26,436 nucleotides of DNA from Silene noctiflora (lineage: Eukaryota > Streptophyta > Magnoliopsida > Caryophyllales > Caryophyllaceae): assembly GCA_009801015.1 (NCBI GenBank), contig VHZZ01015868.1, forward strand, positions 19,882 to 46,317, written 5' to 3'. Positions 1-9,022 of this stretch are shown here, in pieces. The translations under genes were made by a program, and so were the position numbers. The stretch's first letter is position 1; each line of letters opens with the position of its first letter. The notes below the pieces were generated by a model that did no database searches, was not told where the DNA came from, and was given only the letters and a program-made list of their open reading frames with translations.

Positions 1-126
1 CATTTATATTTCATGCTTGATTCATAGATCCTTATTTTTCTATTGAAAATTGATAACCTAATTAGAGAGGTCTAATTAGGGTTATGGACTTTTAAGTTAA
101 GCGGCAGTGTTGATTTCCAAGCAAGG

Positions 127-310
127 GACTCGCACAAGTCTTAGGCAACTTGCACGAGTCGACTGAAACGCTCGAATCTTCATGAACACGCTCGAGTCTT
201 GCGGCAGGGAGAATAAGTTCTTTCTTCAGGGTGAGGACTCGCACGAGTTCGTAGTGACTCGCATGAGTTCTCCCAGAACTCGCTCGACTCGTCCGGGGCT
301 CGCTCGAGTC
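127..310. repeat. Array of short palindromes, ACTCG-NN-CGAGT type, period about 20 bp
   Basis: Units related to GACTCGCACGAGTC start near 127, 147, 165, 184, 236, 256, 276 and 297. Arms are GACTCG and CGAGTC around a 2-nt centre (CA, CT or AT), some with one arm mutated. Starts within each run are 18-21 bp apart. The array lies downstream of the element 1 integrase in minus-strand sense, the same place where element 2 has its CCGG array. Open frames across it are simple read-through of the repeat. The function is unknown; a protein-binding array is an inference. Confidence 0.8.
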
Positions 311-330
311 ACCTGGCACTGAGCTTTTCT

Positions 331-693
331 TTAATTTTTTTTTTGCCTTCAACTCCCACGAGTTGAGGCCAACTCATGGGGATCCTTCTTCTACACTTAT
401 TTTCTTCCCTTTTTCTCAAGATTCCTATATTTTGAAGTTGTAATTCCTTGAGCTTGTAATAGCCAAGGTGTCACCTCCCCACACTTTGTTCATGCATTCC
501 ACAATGTTCAAAATTTGATTAGCAACCCTACCTTTCTTTACTCTCAAGATCAAAAATTGTAGTATGCGAACAAATGTAATGAAATGACAAATGCAATGCA
601 ATAGCGGGAATATAAAAGTTAGAGGGTTTGTATATATACAAGTGGTGGTTTAAGGGAGAACTCCACCAAACTCTCCTCTGTGTCAATGTTCTA
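331..693. other. Non-coding spacer after element 1 pol, with a polypurine-like motif
   Basis: There is no credible ORF. At 474-486 the plus strand reads CCTCCCCACACTT, which is AAGTGTGGGGAGG in the sense of the element. The same motif recurs in the 3' UTR of element 2, and a close variant lies next to the LTR of element 3. The rest is AT-rich. Confidence 0.6.
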
Positions 694-2002
694 TCATGGT
701 GGGAGAGGAGCTAGCCGAATGGCCCCAACCTCCCCTACGAAATCTCCTTCATAATAAGGCTTGATTCTTTGACCATTGAGTTTGAATCTTTCACCATTGT
801 CCGATGCTATCTCGAAATCTCCATATTTTCCTACTTCGGTGATCACGAATGGGCCCGACCATCTTGAATCCAACTTCCCGGGGAAGAGCCTATACCTTGA
901 GTTAAAGAGGAGAACCTTGTCCCCCTTATGAAATGTCATTTGTTGGATTCTTTTGTCATGGTGCATCTTGGTACGCTCTTTGTAGATTTTTGCATTCTCA
1001 TAAGAGTGAAGTCGGAATTCCTCCAATTCTCGAATTTGAAAAATCTCTTCTCCCCACTTAGCTTAAGGTCGAGGTTGAGGACTTTGATTGCCCAAAAAGC
1101 TTTGTTTTTTAATTCAATTGGCAAGTGGCATGCCTTGTCATAGACTAGCTTGTAGGGAGATGCTTCTATGGGTGTTTTATAGGCCGTCCTAAAAGCCCAT
1201 AGAGAGTCATCGAGCTTCATGCTCCAATCCTTCCTAGTCTTGCTGACAACTTTCTCAAGAATTTGCTTTATTTCTCTATTGGAGACCTCAACTTGGCCAC
1301 TTTTTTTAGGATGGTATCCTACGCCGCTCCGATGTTGTACTCCATATTTAATTAAGAGCGAGTCAAGGTTTTTCTTGTGAAAGTGTGTTCCTCCATCTCT
1401 TATCAATTCTCTTGGAACTCCGAACCGTGGGAAGATTCTCTTTCTCAAAAGCTTGGTTACCGCTTTAGCATCATCGGTTGGGGTAGGAATTGCTTCCAGC
1501 CATTTGGACATGTAGACAACGGCAACAAGAATGTACTTGTTTCCTTGTGATGATATAAATGGCCCTTAGTAATCAATCCCCCATACATCAAAGATCTCGA
1601 CCTCAAGAATTCCCCATTGGGGCATTTCATTTCTCCATGATATGTTTCCCATTCTTTGGCAAGGGTCGCATTGAAGTATGAATTCGCGAGCATCTTCGAA
1701 CATAGTAGGCCAATAGAACCCCGATTGCAAAACTTTAGAAACCGTCCTCTGGGCTCCATGATGTCCTCCATGTGGGGATGAATGAAAACCTTCTAAAATT
1801 CCTTGGACTTCCCATTGTGGCACACATTTTCGATACAAGCTATCACCACCTTTCTTGTACAAGTTTGGGTTGTCCCAAAAATATTGTTTTACTTCAAAGA
1901 GGAAACTCTTCCTTTGTTGATAACTCAAATCCGGTGGGAGTACTCCTCCAACAATATAATTGGCTATATCGGCAACTACGGAGTGGTGTATGCCTCTAGT
2001 TG
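694..2002 (-). pseudogene. Integrase of element 1 (Athila-like), degraded
   Basis: The integrase of an LTR retrotransposon inserts the cDNA into the host genome. The N-terminal H2C2 zinc finger is visible (HSSPHGGHH, then CDPCQR) near 1650-1800. The core keeps the three acidic positions: GIDY near 1570, IRDGG near 1400 and the E in [10 protein letters not shown] near 1280. The C-terminal part ends in a basic and aromatic stretch (FKLNGQRIKPYY) and stops at 694-696. There is an in-frame stop directly after GIDY and a frame change around 1020-1030, where the core and C-terminal parts are in different frames. The segment around 1930-2002, joining RNase H to integrase, is also out of frame. Confidence 0.85.
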
Positions 2003-3121
2003 AGTATGGATAGCCATTAGAATATCATCGGGGAAGGAATCATTGATTGGGGTATCCCCCCCTTCAATATTGAATCAAATCCTTGATAGATGATCCGCAA
2101 CGGCGTTCTGGCTCTACTTTTATCTTGTATTTTCAAATCAAACTCTTGGAGTAGCAATATCCACCTCAACAAGCGTGGCTTCGACTCTTTTTTTCACCAA
2201 AAGGTGCTTAATGGCGCGATGTTTTGAAAATACGATTACCTTGGATCCAAGCAAGTAAGAGCGAAATTTGTCTAACGCGTAGACTATGGCAAGAAGTTCT
2301 TTCTCTGTTGTGTCGTAGTTAACTTGTGTAGCATCAAGGGTCTTGCTCACATAGTAGATGGAATGAAGTGTTTTACCATCCCGTTGGCCTAGAACCGCGC
2401 CAACGGCATAGTTACTAGCATCACACATAATCTCAAAAGGTAACTCCCAATTAGGGGGTTTTATGATCGGTGCCGAGATTATGGCTCTCTTTATTTTCTC
2501 AGAAGCTTCAACACATTCATGAGAAAAGTCGAACGGGGTGTCTTTGAGCAATAATTGAGTGAGGGGCTTTGCGATCTTCGAGAAATCTTTTATGAATCTT
2601 CGGTAGAATCCCGCATGCCCTAGGAAAATCCTCACCCCTTTGACATTTATAGGTGGGGGAAGTTTCTCTATTACCTCAACTTTTGATTTATCAACCTCAA
2701 TGCCTTTTTCGGATATCAAGTGACCCAAGACAATACCCTCATTGACCATTAAATGACACTTTTCCCAATTAAGCACACGGCTTACATCTTCACACCTTTG
2801 TAGGAAAAGATATAGGTTATGCAAGCATGATTCAAAGTCCTTTCCATAAACACTAAAGTAATCCTTAAAAACTTCAATTATGGTCTCAATAAAATCGGAA
2901 AAAACACTCATCATACAACGTTGGAAAGTGGCGGGGGCATTGCATAGCCCAAAGGGCATCCTCCTATAGCCAAAGGTGCCATATAGGCAAATAAAAGTGG
3001 TCTTGTATTGGTCATCCGAATGTATCAGGATTTGGAAAAATCCCGAATATCCGTCAAGGTAACAAAAGAATTTGTTAGAGGGTGCTTGATCCCGACTTTT
3101 AGGCATCAAATTCTTATCCAA
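2003..3121 (-). pseudogene. Reverse transcriptase/RNase H of element 1, active sites mutated
   Basis: A 327-residue frame (2138-3121) covers RT from FCYLDGYSG onward and most of RNase H, with degraded RNase H tail sequence down to about 2003. The RT catalytic box, F-M-D-D in related elements, reads FKDY here (residues about 85-88, near 2856-2869), so the second aspartate is lost. RNase H retains CDAS and TEKE but has SKH where TDH is usual. Around 3080-3121 the residues that should precede FCYLDG (the LPFIDQ region) are scrambled and shortened. This is clearly a dead copy. Assignment to an Athila-type pol is by wording and domain order. Confidence 0.88.
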
Positions 3122-3151
3122 TTTTCTTAATATTTTCTTACACTTTTCATA

Positions 3152-3156
3152 GCCTT
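3152..3156. repeat. Proposed target-site duplication GCCTT, left copy
   Basis: It directly precedes the proposed left end of the solo LTR and is repeated at 4188-4192. Confidence 0.55.
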
Positions 3157-4187
3157 AAGCACACAAATACTCTTAGTTTTCAGAATTACTTTACATTTCT
3201 TTAAGGAATTTCCTTTATGTTATAAACAATCTTCTTTAAGTTTGTTCTTTATAATTCAAGCATTTATATTCTAGTTATTTAGGTTTCTTATTTAAGTTCT
3301 ATATTCAATTTCTATGTCCTTATTACGGTAATTTCATTTCTAGTTTATCTCGCTAATCTATTTTTCATTCTAGTCATTTCATAGTTTTTATTATTGTTAT
3401 TAGCATTTAATATTAGTTTGTTGCATTTTATTATCAAGTTACTAATCACATGTTATGTTATTCCTTAGTTATTTATAAAGTATTGTTTCTAAATATTTAT
3501 ATTTTTATTTAGCATATTACTTATTCTCTGTTATTCATTTATTTATATTTCTTTTATCATTATGTTTATTAATTCATATGTCATCATTAGTTTAATTTTC
3601 AATATGAGTGAGTAGTTTATTTTGTCTAGGGAAAAGGGAAGCCATGCATAAATAATATTTAATAATGTTAAATTAGAACGTTATAATATTGTATATTTGT
3701 TTCTATCACATGCTTGCATTGTATTGATAGTCCTTGATTATTGATCACAATATTTGATTAATTTGTTAATTCATTCTATAAGTCGAGAGGCACGGAGTTG
3801 AATTAGACTAAGCATGTTGTAGTAGACCGATATAGCCCTAGCGAGAGCTCGTTAGAATGTGCTCTATGGTTGACAATAAGGCCGAGAGGTGCATGGTTGT
3901 CATAAGACCTAAACAATTATCTTTATTATGCATTTCTAGCTTAACGTGAATCGTATTTTTATATATGTGTGACCCGACTCCCTAAACTCTTTTAATTATT
4001 ATTATTATTTATTCATCATTTTTATTATCATTGCATTCACTAAACCAAATCTAAACAAAAAGTTAAACCGATCTTGATAGAAGTCTAACCATAGCATTTC
4101 ATTAGGCAACCCCCGTTTCCTCGTGTTCGACCCCTATTACTACATTTATTTGTTACTAGGGTATTTATCTTTGATAGGTGTGCGACC
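3157..4187 (+). mobile_element. Probable solo LTR of a gypsy element (1031 bp)
   Basis: The 3' part resembles the ends of Athila/Tat-type LTRs: a TTCGACCCC tract at about 4125, then TATTTATCTTTGATAGGTGTGCGACC at the end (shown here as two pieces of under 20 bases, TATTTATCTTTGATAGG and TGTGCGACC). The reverse complement of this 3' part matches 26246-26436 over most of that stretch. A 5-bp direct repeat GCCTT directly flanks both proposed ends. No primer-binding site follows on the right and no polypurine tract precedes it on the left, so a solo LTR fits best. The termini read AA...CC instead of TG...CA, so the exact ends are less certain. It is AT-rich with no ORF. Confidence 0.65.
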
Positions 4188-4192
4188 GCCTT
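4188..4192. repeat. Proposed target-site duplication GCCTT, right copy
   Basis: It directly follows the conserved LTR end GGTGTGCGACC. A 5-bp duplication is what Ty3/gypsy integrases make. Confidence 0.55.
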
Positions 4193-5690
4193 GTCATGGG
4201 TGAAAATGAAGTGGTGCAAGCACCATTATGGGAATGTGGAGTTACAAAGCCAAGAAGTTGTCACAACTTTCACCCTAACCCAGCTTGACACACCAAATGT
4301 GCAATTACAACACCAACCTTTTCGAAAATTTTGGCTCACTTGGAAAAAACATCGACTTCCCATTCATTTATTCACAAATCTTACACCCCTCTATTGAAGT
4401 GAAAGAGGTGTAGCAATTGCATTCATTTGACTCACACAACTCGATACACACTTATCTTTTCTTTTCTTTTTCTTTTCTTCCTTTTTTTTTCTTCTTCTCT
4501 ATTTTTTTCCTTTCTTTTTTAAAGCCTCTTATTCAACATATATCGACCAAATTGACCCAAAAATCGACTCTTGCAATGTAGGATCAAATTCCCGAGTATT
4601 AGGACTCAAATCCCCAATTATAAGCAACCACAAAAAACGTTACAACTTCTTGATCAAGGAGAGTTGTTTATGAGAAGTAGTTGATTATATAAGCTTGCCA
4701 AATGAAAGGCTAAGTTACAAAGGGGTAATCAAAAGGAGGGTCCTCATCTAAAGGGTCGAAAGAGAGTCTATTTGGCAATGTGAGGCTATAAACACGTAAT
4801 AAAATTGCTTCAACATGCATGCACAAAAACGAACAATCTCTATGAATTAAGGAAATAATGTCATGTTTATGCGTTTTAATGTGACACTCCAAGCACGGAG
4901 ACCTACTCTCTCCCTATAATGAGGCCGGATACGGATGATCCGGTCTAAGGAGGCCCTAACCTTACAATTTATGTAGTTTATCGTCGCTAGGTCAAGTCTA
5001 AGCTCGGTTAGTGTTTCACAATGAGGTCTAGACTCGGTTTCTATCGCGTTTCCCGTAAAAACAAAGGACAACCATCAACAAGACACGAGCTATTTAGAGG
5101 GACAAGACACGTAGGAGACAAATTTCCTTATTAACGACTTCCATTCTCCACACTTAGACCCCCTAAACATTTATTTACAAACAACATGCAATATGAACAA
5201 ATGCAACTAAACACATATGAACATGGTAAGTGAATGCAAGTATATACAATCATGAAATGCTTTCTACAAAGCATGCAACATCTATTTTAAATGCAAACAA
5301 TTTTTAGGCCTGCAAGTACATCAACACAGACAGCGATGGTTCCAAAACGGAACACCCTCATCAACAAATCTCATCCTCAATCATGCAAATATATACAAAG
5401 GGACGGGGACGGTAAATGAGAAGAGATAGGAAAGTGTATACCAAGCGTCTTCTAATCTCCTATTTGCTTCTGACGTTCCTTGTGTGCATATTTCAATGGT
5501 TAGACAAACGAAATATATACAATATATACAATGCATGTTTATGAGATTTTTAAAAAAAAATTAATGTTTAGTCATTTTTTGAAATTTTATCAAATTTATA
5601 TGTAAATATAAACAAATATATACAAATATACAAAAATGGATATTTTCCTCCCCACACTTGACATCTACATCGTCCTTGATGGAACGAAAT
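4193..5690 (-). other. 3' UTR of element 2, distal part
   Basis: This non-coding AT-rich stretch includes a long pyrimidine run at about 4455-4520 (purine-rich GAAAAGAAAAAG type in the element's sense), which is common near the 3' end of Athila/Tat elements and also present in element 3 at about 18965-19015. CCTCCCCACACTT (AAGTGTGGGGAGG in sense) is at 5647-5659. Small open frames here are short, unrelated to each other and not convincing. The polypurine tract and 3' LTR that should follow are absent, and the sequence stops at the solo LTR. Confidence 0.6.
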
Positions 5691-5714
5691 GTAAGGAGAA
5701 AATAAGAAAAATAG

Positions 5715-6125
5715 AATAACTTGTTTTTTTTTTCAATTTTTGGTAAACTAAAATAACATGTTTTTGTTGTTTTTCGATTTTCTTAAAATTAAAAGAACGT
5801 GTTTTTTTTTGGGCCTCCTCCCCGCACTTAATATTTACAATGGGGTAAAATGTGGGTAGGAGGCGATTTTAGGTTAAGAAAAATAACATATTTTTGTGTT
5901 TTAAAATTTTTTTGAAAGTAAATAGCTTGTTTTTTTGGAGTTTTGAAATTTTGAAAATAAATAACATGTTTTTGGATTTTAAATATGAGAATTTCTTCCC
6001 CACACTTATGTATTTACATAATTTCTTTCGGAAATAAATATGTGGAAGAAATTTGGAAATGAAATAACTTATTTTTGTAGTTTTGTAAATAGTTTGAAAA
6101 GAAATAAATAACATGTTTTTGGTAT
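5715..6125. repeat. Degenerate tandem repeat, about 40 bp, with AATAACATGTTTTTG core
   Basis: Variants of AATAACATGTTTTTG start at 5715, 5752, about 5792, 5882, 5921, 5960, 6063 and 6107. Several steps are 37-44 bp, and two consecutive ones are 39 bp. Two polypurine-like motifs (5817-5829 and 5995-6007, plus strand CCTCCCCGCACTT and CTTCCCCACACTT) are embedded. It lies just downstream of the env-like ORF in element 2. Confidence 0.65.
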
Positions 6126-6426
6126 TTTGTTGTGAGTTTTCAATTTTTTTTTGTGTTTATAAATATAAATGCAATATATGATCTATTCTATATGCTAAAT
6201 TTAAATACAATACAATTATACTACATGAATGCAAATCCTATATGTGACAATATATTACAAAATGTAAATGCTAATTCAAGCCTAAATGAATGCATCTATA
6301 TGAATTCTAGTCTAATATATACAATTATACTAAATGCATGCGAATATTGAAATATGAATGAGAATTTGGATTAAGAGAGTCATACTTGTCATCTTTGGAT
6401 TGAAAAGGGAGCAAGGAAGACCATCA

Positions 6427-8038
6427 TCAATCATCCGCCTCGACATCATCTTCCATGGTATCATCCCGAATGAGATCATCGGTGTTGAAAGAAAATTCAC
6501 CGTCGCCTCCTCCCGATCCGGAGGCACCAATATCACCCACAAAGTAGCGTTGGGCTCCTCTAAACCATTGGGAATTCATCCCCTCTCCTTGTTGTTGATG
6601 TGTTGGAGGGAATAGTAATTCGGTTGGAGATTGATGTCTCCATGAACTACCCCTTCCTCGCCTAGGTATCCACCATCCGTCCATAAGTGATAAGAAGGTT
6701 GAGTATTATCTTGTGAAACGTATCCCCGTCTACAAAAGTCGTCGTAGACGGGGAATTGTCCGGCCGCTTGATCATAATAAATACGGTTAAGCTTCCTACC
6801 CCTGACCTCATGCTCATCTCTAGCCGTCTTCATCTCTAAGGTCATAGCCGACATCCATTGGGAGAGGTCGGGGTGGTGGGGGAGGTATTTGGGTTGTGAG
6901 GAAGAGCCCTCACCTTGTTGGAAGTGCCAGGGGGAAGGTTGGTTGGCGGCATTGTGTAGCGGAGGGTATATTGGGTCTCCCTTGAGTTATGCCTCCCATA
7001 TGTGATAGGAGGGTCTTGAGGTGGTGGTTGGTTCGGGTCTTCCTCCGCTTCAACTTCAAAGAGGTAGGATTCTTCATCGGGTTTGATTATAAATTTCTTA
7101 GCATTGGGGATTAGGATCGAGTTACGCTTGCTGATTTGCTAATAGTCAAGACCATATAAGGGATTGATCTTGATCCACTCAAGAGATTTGGACAAGTAGT
7201 CTTTAGTGAGGAAGGTTTCTTCGGGCACCCAAGCAAGGTTAGTAAAGTTAACCGGATGGTCAAGATGTCTTCTAATTCGTGTTATGATGCCACCCACATG
7301 AAGAGGCACTTTTTTGCGCCGGAGAATTGGACAACTTGGCGAGGTGGACGGCCATATGGTGAGCCACATTCATTCGGTAGGCGGATGTCTTGGTGAAGAG
7401 GTATGAGCCAAGAATTTCGAGCTCATCCGTCCTCACGGCCCAAGGTTCATCCCGACCAAAAATTGTGCACCCTATAAATCGGAGCCATACACGTATGGGT
7501 GCAAAATGACATGAAGTGGCGGGCCTTTTAGCCCCAACTCTATCCTCAAACCCCGAAATAGCCATCCAAACTGGAGAATAGTGGAAATTCCCGGGTACCT
7601 TATGCGATGGGGCATCCTCTAGCCCAAAAATTCTAGCTAGACGGATAGGGAAATGACATGGTCGCGGTTCATTAGACGGAAACGAAGGAAGGCTACCATT
7701 CCCGTTTGACGGTGCTTGTCTATACTCAAACTACTAAGTAATTCCAAAGTCAAGCGGGGGTAAGTCCTTTCATGAATTGTATACATCCCTTGCATCCCGA
7801 CCCCCTTAAATAGCTTTTCCGTTTCCTTGTCAATCCCTAAGTTTCTCATGGAGGGTCGACATATAAATAGTGTTGGGTGGATGGGGCGCCTTTTGAATAG
7901 GACAAGCTTACCTTTTTGCCCTTGGATGACAAATTGAACATCCGAAAAGTACAGATCCGGTTTGGTGTCGGTAGCGGCGGCAGCCACAAGTTCCGCTTGA
8001 GCCGTTACCAAGTCTTCCCTTGTCCTTTTGGATGCCAT
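6427..8038 (-). pseudogene. Env-like / Athila ORF1-type protein of element 2, frameshifted
   Basis: Many Athila elements carry an extra ORF of unknown role, called env-like, after pol. The first part (8038-7637) starts at MASKRT and has wording of the Athila ORF1 type (RPIHPT, LGIDKE, YPRLTLELLSSL). The next part (about 7660-7272) contains a leucine/aromatic region and TIFGRDE. A third (7369-7139) has GGIITRI. The C-terminal parts (6854-6576, then 6684-6427) are rich in G, D and E and end in VEADD. Together they would make roughly 530 residues, but at least four frame changes separate them. I see no clear signal peptide or fusion peptide. It is preceded by a CT-rich leader and the CCGG array, so it may have had its own promoter (inference). 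Confidence 0.75.
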
Positions 8039-8198
8039 TTCCTTAATGCTTGGTTGAAAGGAGGAAGGATGGAGGTGGGTGTGTGAATGATGGAGTTGTG
8101 ATGGGATTTGGTGGAGTTTTGATGGAGTTTTGTGAGAGAAAGGGGGAAGAAGTTTGAAGAAAGTAGAGGAAATAATGAGGAATAGGATGGTGCGTGCG

Positions 8199-8210
8199 GT
8201 TTTTTAACTC
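8199..8210 (-). promoter_or_regulatory. Weak TATA-like box ahead of the env-like ORF
   Basis: The minus strand reads AGTTAAAAAACC, about 35 bp past the last CCGG cluster. A C- and T-rich leader follows and runs to the ATG at 8038. The order array, A/T box, CT-rich leader, ATG resembles a plant promoter, but this is inference from layout. Confidence 0.35.
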
Positions 8211-8242
8211 GTTTTGGGGTCCTCAATCGGATGGTGAACCGC

Positions 8243-8675
8243 GCGCCGGTCCACCGGCTGGGAGCCCCTCCTTAAGTTTTTTCAAAATTTAATTATGTTC
8301 AATGTTAAAATATCTCGGTGCCGGTGGGGGCCCCGGTTGTCGGTCCACCGGCACGCGCACCCTCTACACTTCAATTTTTCTTTTGATTCTTCGTTGATGT
8401 GGTTTCATGCCAGTGAGCCGGCTGCCGGCATACTGGCAGGGAACTCTCCCTTTCTCATCTTCTTCGTTTTTTCTGCCTGGGGGTATCCCTGACAGTGGGC
8501 CGGCATAGGACACCTTTTCCTCCTTCTTCCTGTTTCTCATCTCAAGGTAGGGTGCCCCTACCGGTGGGCCGGTTGCCGGCTGGGAACACCAATTCACTTC
8601 GTTCCAATTAATTTCTTCAAATTTCGAAAAATGCTCGGTGCCGGTGGGTGGACCGGTTGTCGGTCTACCGGCAGA
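8243..8675. repeat. CCGG-rich palindromic array, clusters every 60-100 bp
   Basis: Six clusters of CCGG-containing inverted repeats begin near 8246, 8319, 8416, 8498, 8560 and 8639. Typical pieces are GCCGGTTGCCGGC and GCCGGTGGACCGG-like strings; two clusters share CTCGGTGCCGGTGGG. Pyrimidine-rich sequence separates them. The same motif type occurs in the LTR of this element (15969-16160). It occupies the pol/env-like spacer. Open frames through it are read-through of GC-rich repeats. Confidence 0.8.
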
Positions 8676-9022
8676 GAGCGACATTCAACATAACTTCACT
8701 TGTTTTTATTGATCACCCCATATAATCAAATCCCAACTCCTTCACTTGGGACGTTTTTGCTTGTTTTTCGCTGTCATACCGACGCAACAAGTAGGGAAAT
8801 AGGCCAAGTGAAGGATTGTGACATCCCGTCACCACATCCAAAAAGTACAAGTAAAGAATGTCGTTTCAAGTTACTCATCTCCTAACTATATGAATGCAAT
8901 ATTTACAACACTAATAGTTGGTTGCTTCCCATAAGCGCACTTATTTAACGTCGTTGGCCCAACGTAGTCACGTGATAGTTCCTCAAAACAAAATATCCAT
9001 CAATAACAACAATATGATTCAA
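8676..9022. other. Spacer between element 2 pol stop and CCGG array
   Basis: There is no convincing gene. Sequence is mixed AT-rich. This corresponds to 331-693 in element 1 but lacks a good copy of the AAGTGTGGGGAGG motif. Confidence 0.5.

Larger units (their letters stand above)
1..3121 (-). mobile_element. Athila-like Ty3/gypsy retrotransposon fragment (element 1), 3' half
   Basis: In minus-strand order this holds the end of RT, RNase H, integrase, a spacer with a CCTCCCCACACTT motif and a palindromic array, then AT-rich sequence running off the window. Gag, protease, the RT N-terminus and both LTRs are not seen. The domain order and the RT and integrase wording ([33 protein letters not shown]) are typical of Athila-type gypsy elements. 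It is non-functional: the RT and RNase H active sites are altered and there are in-frame stops. Positions 1-100 contain no gene I can support. The upstream end at about 3080-3156 is abrupt and joins what looks like the 3' UTR of element 2, now separated from it by a solo LTR. Confidence 0.85.

Noticed and set aside
92-352. 86-codon minus-strand open frame
   Set aside because: It reads through the palindrome array; the Ser/Arg-rich composition is a product of the repeated GACTCG units.
4191-4397. Plus-strand 68-codon ORF next to the solo LTR
   Set aside because: No recognisable motif; the region fits the non-coding 3' UTR of element 2 on the minus strand.
5869-6350. Small ORFs in AT-rich DNA
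   Set aside because: Lys/Ile/Phe-rich frames arise from the AATAACATGTTTTTG tandem repeat and A/T runs.
8295-8684. ORFs across the CCGG array on both strands
   Set aside because: Pro/Gly-rich read-through of GC-rich repeats; the pattern of clusters explains them.
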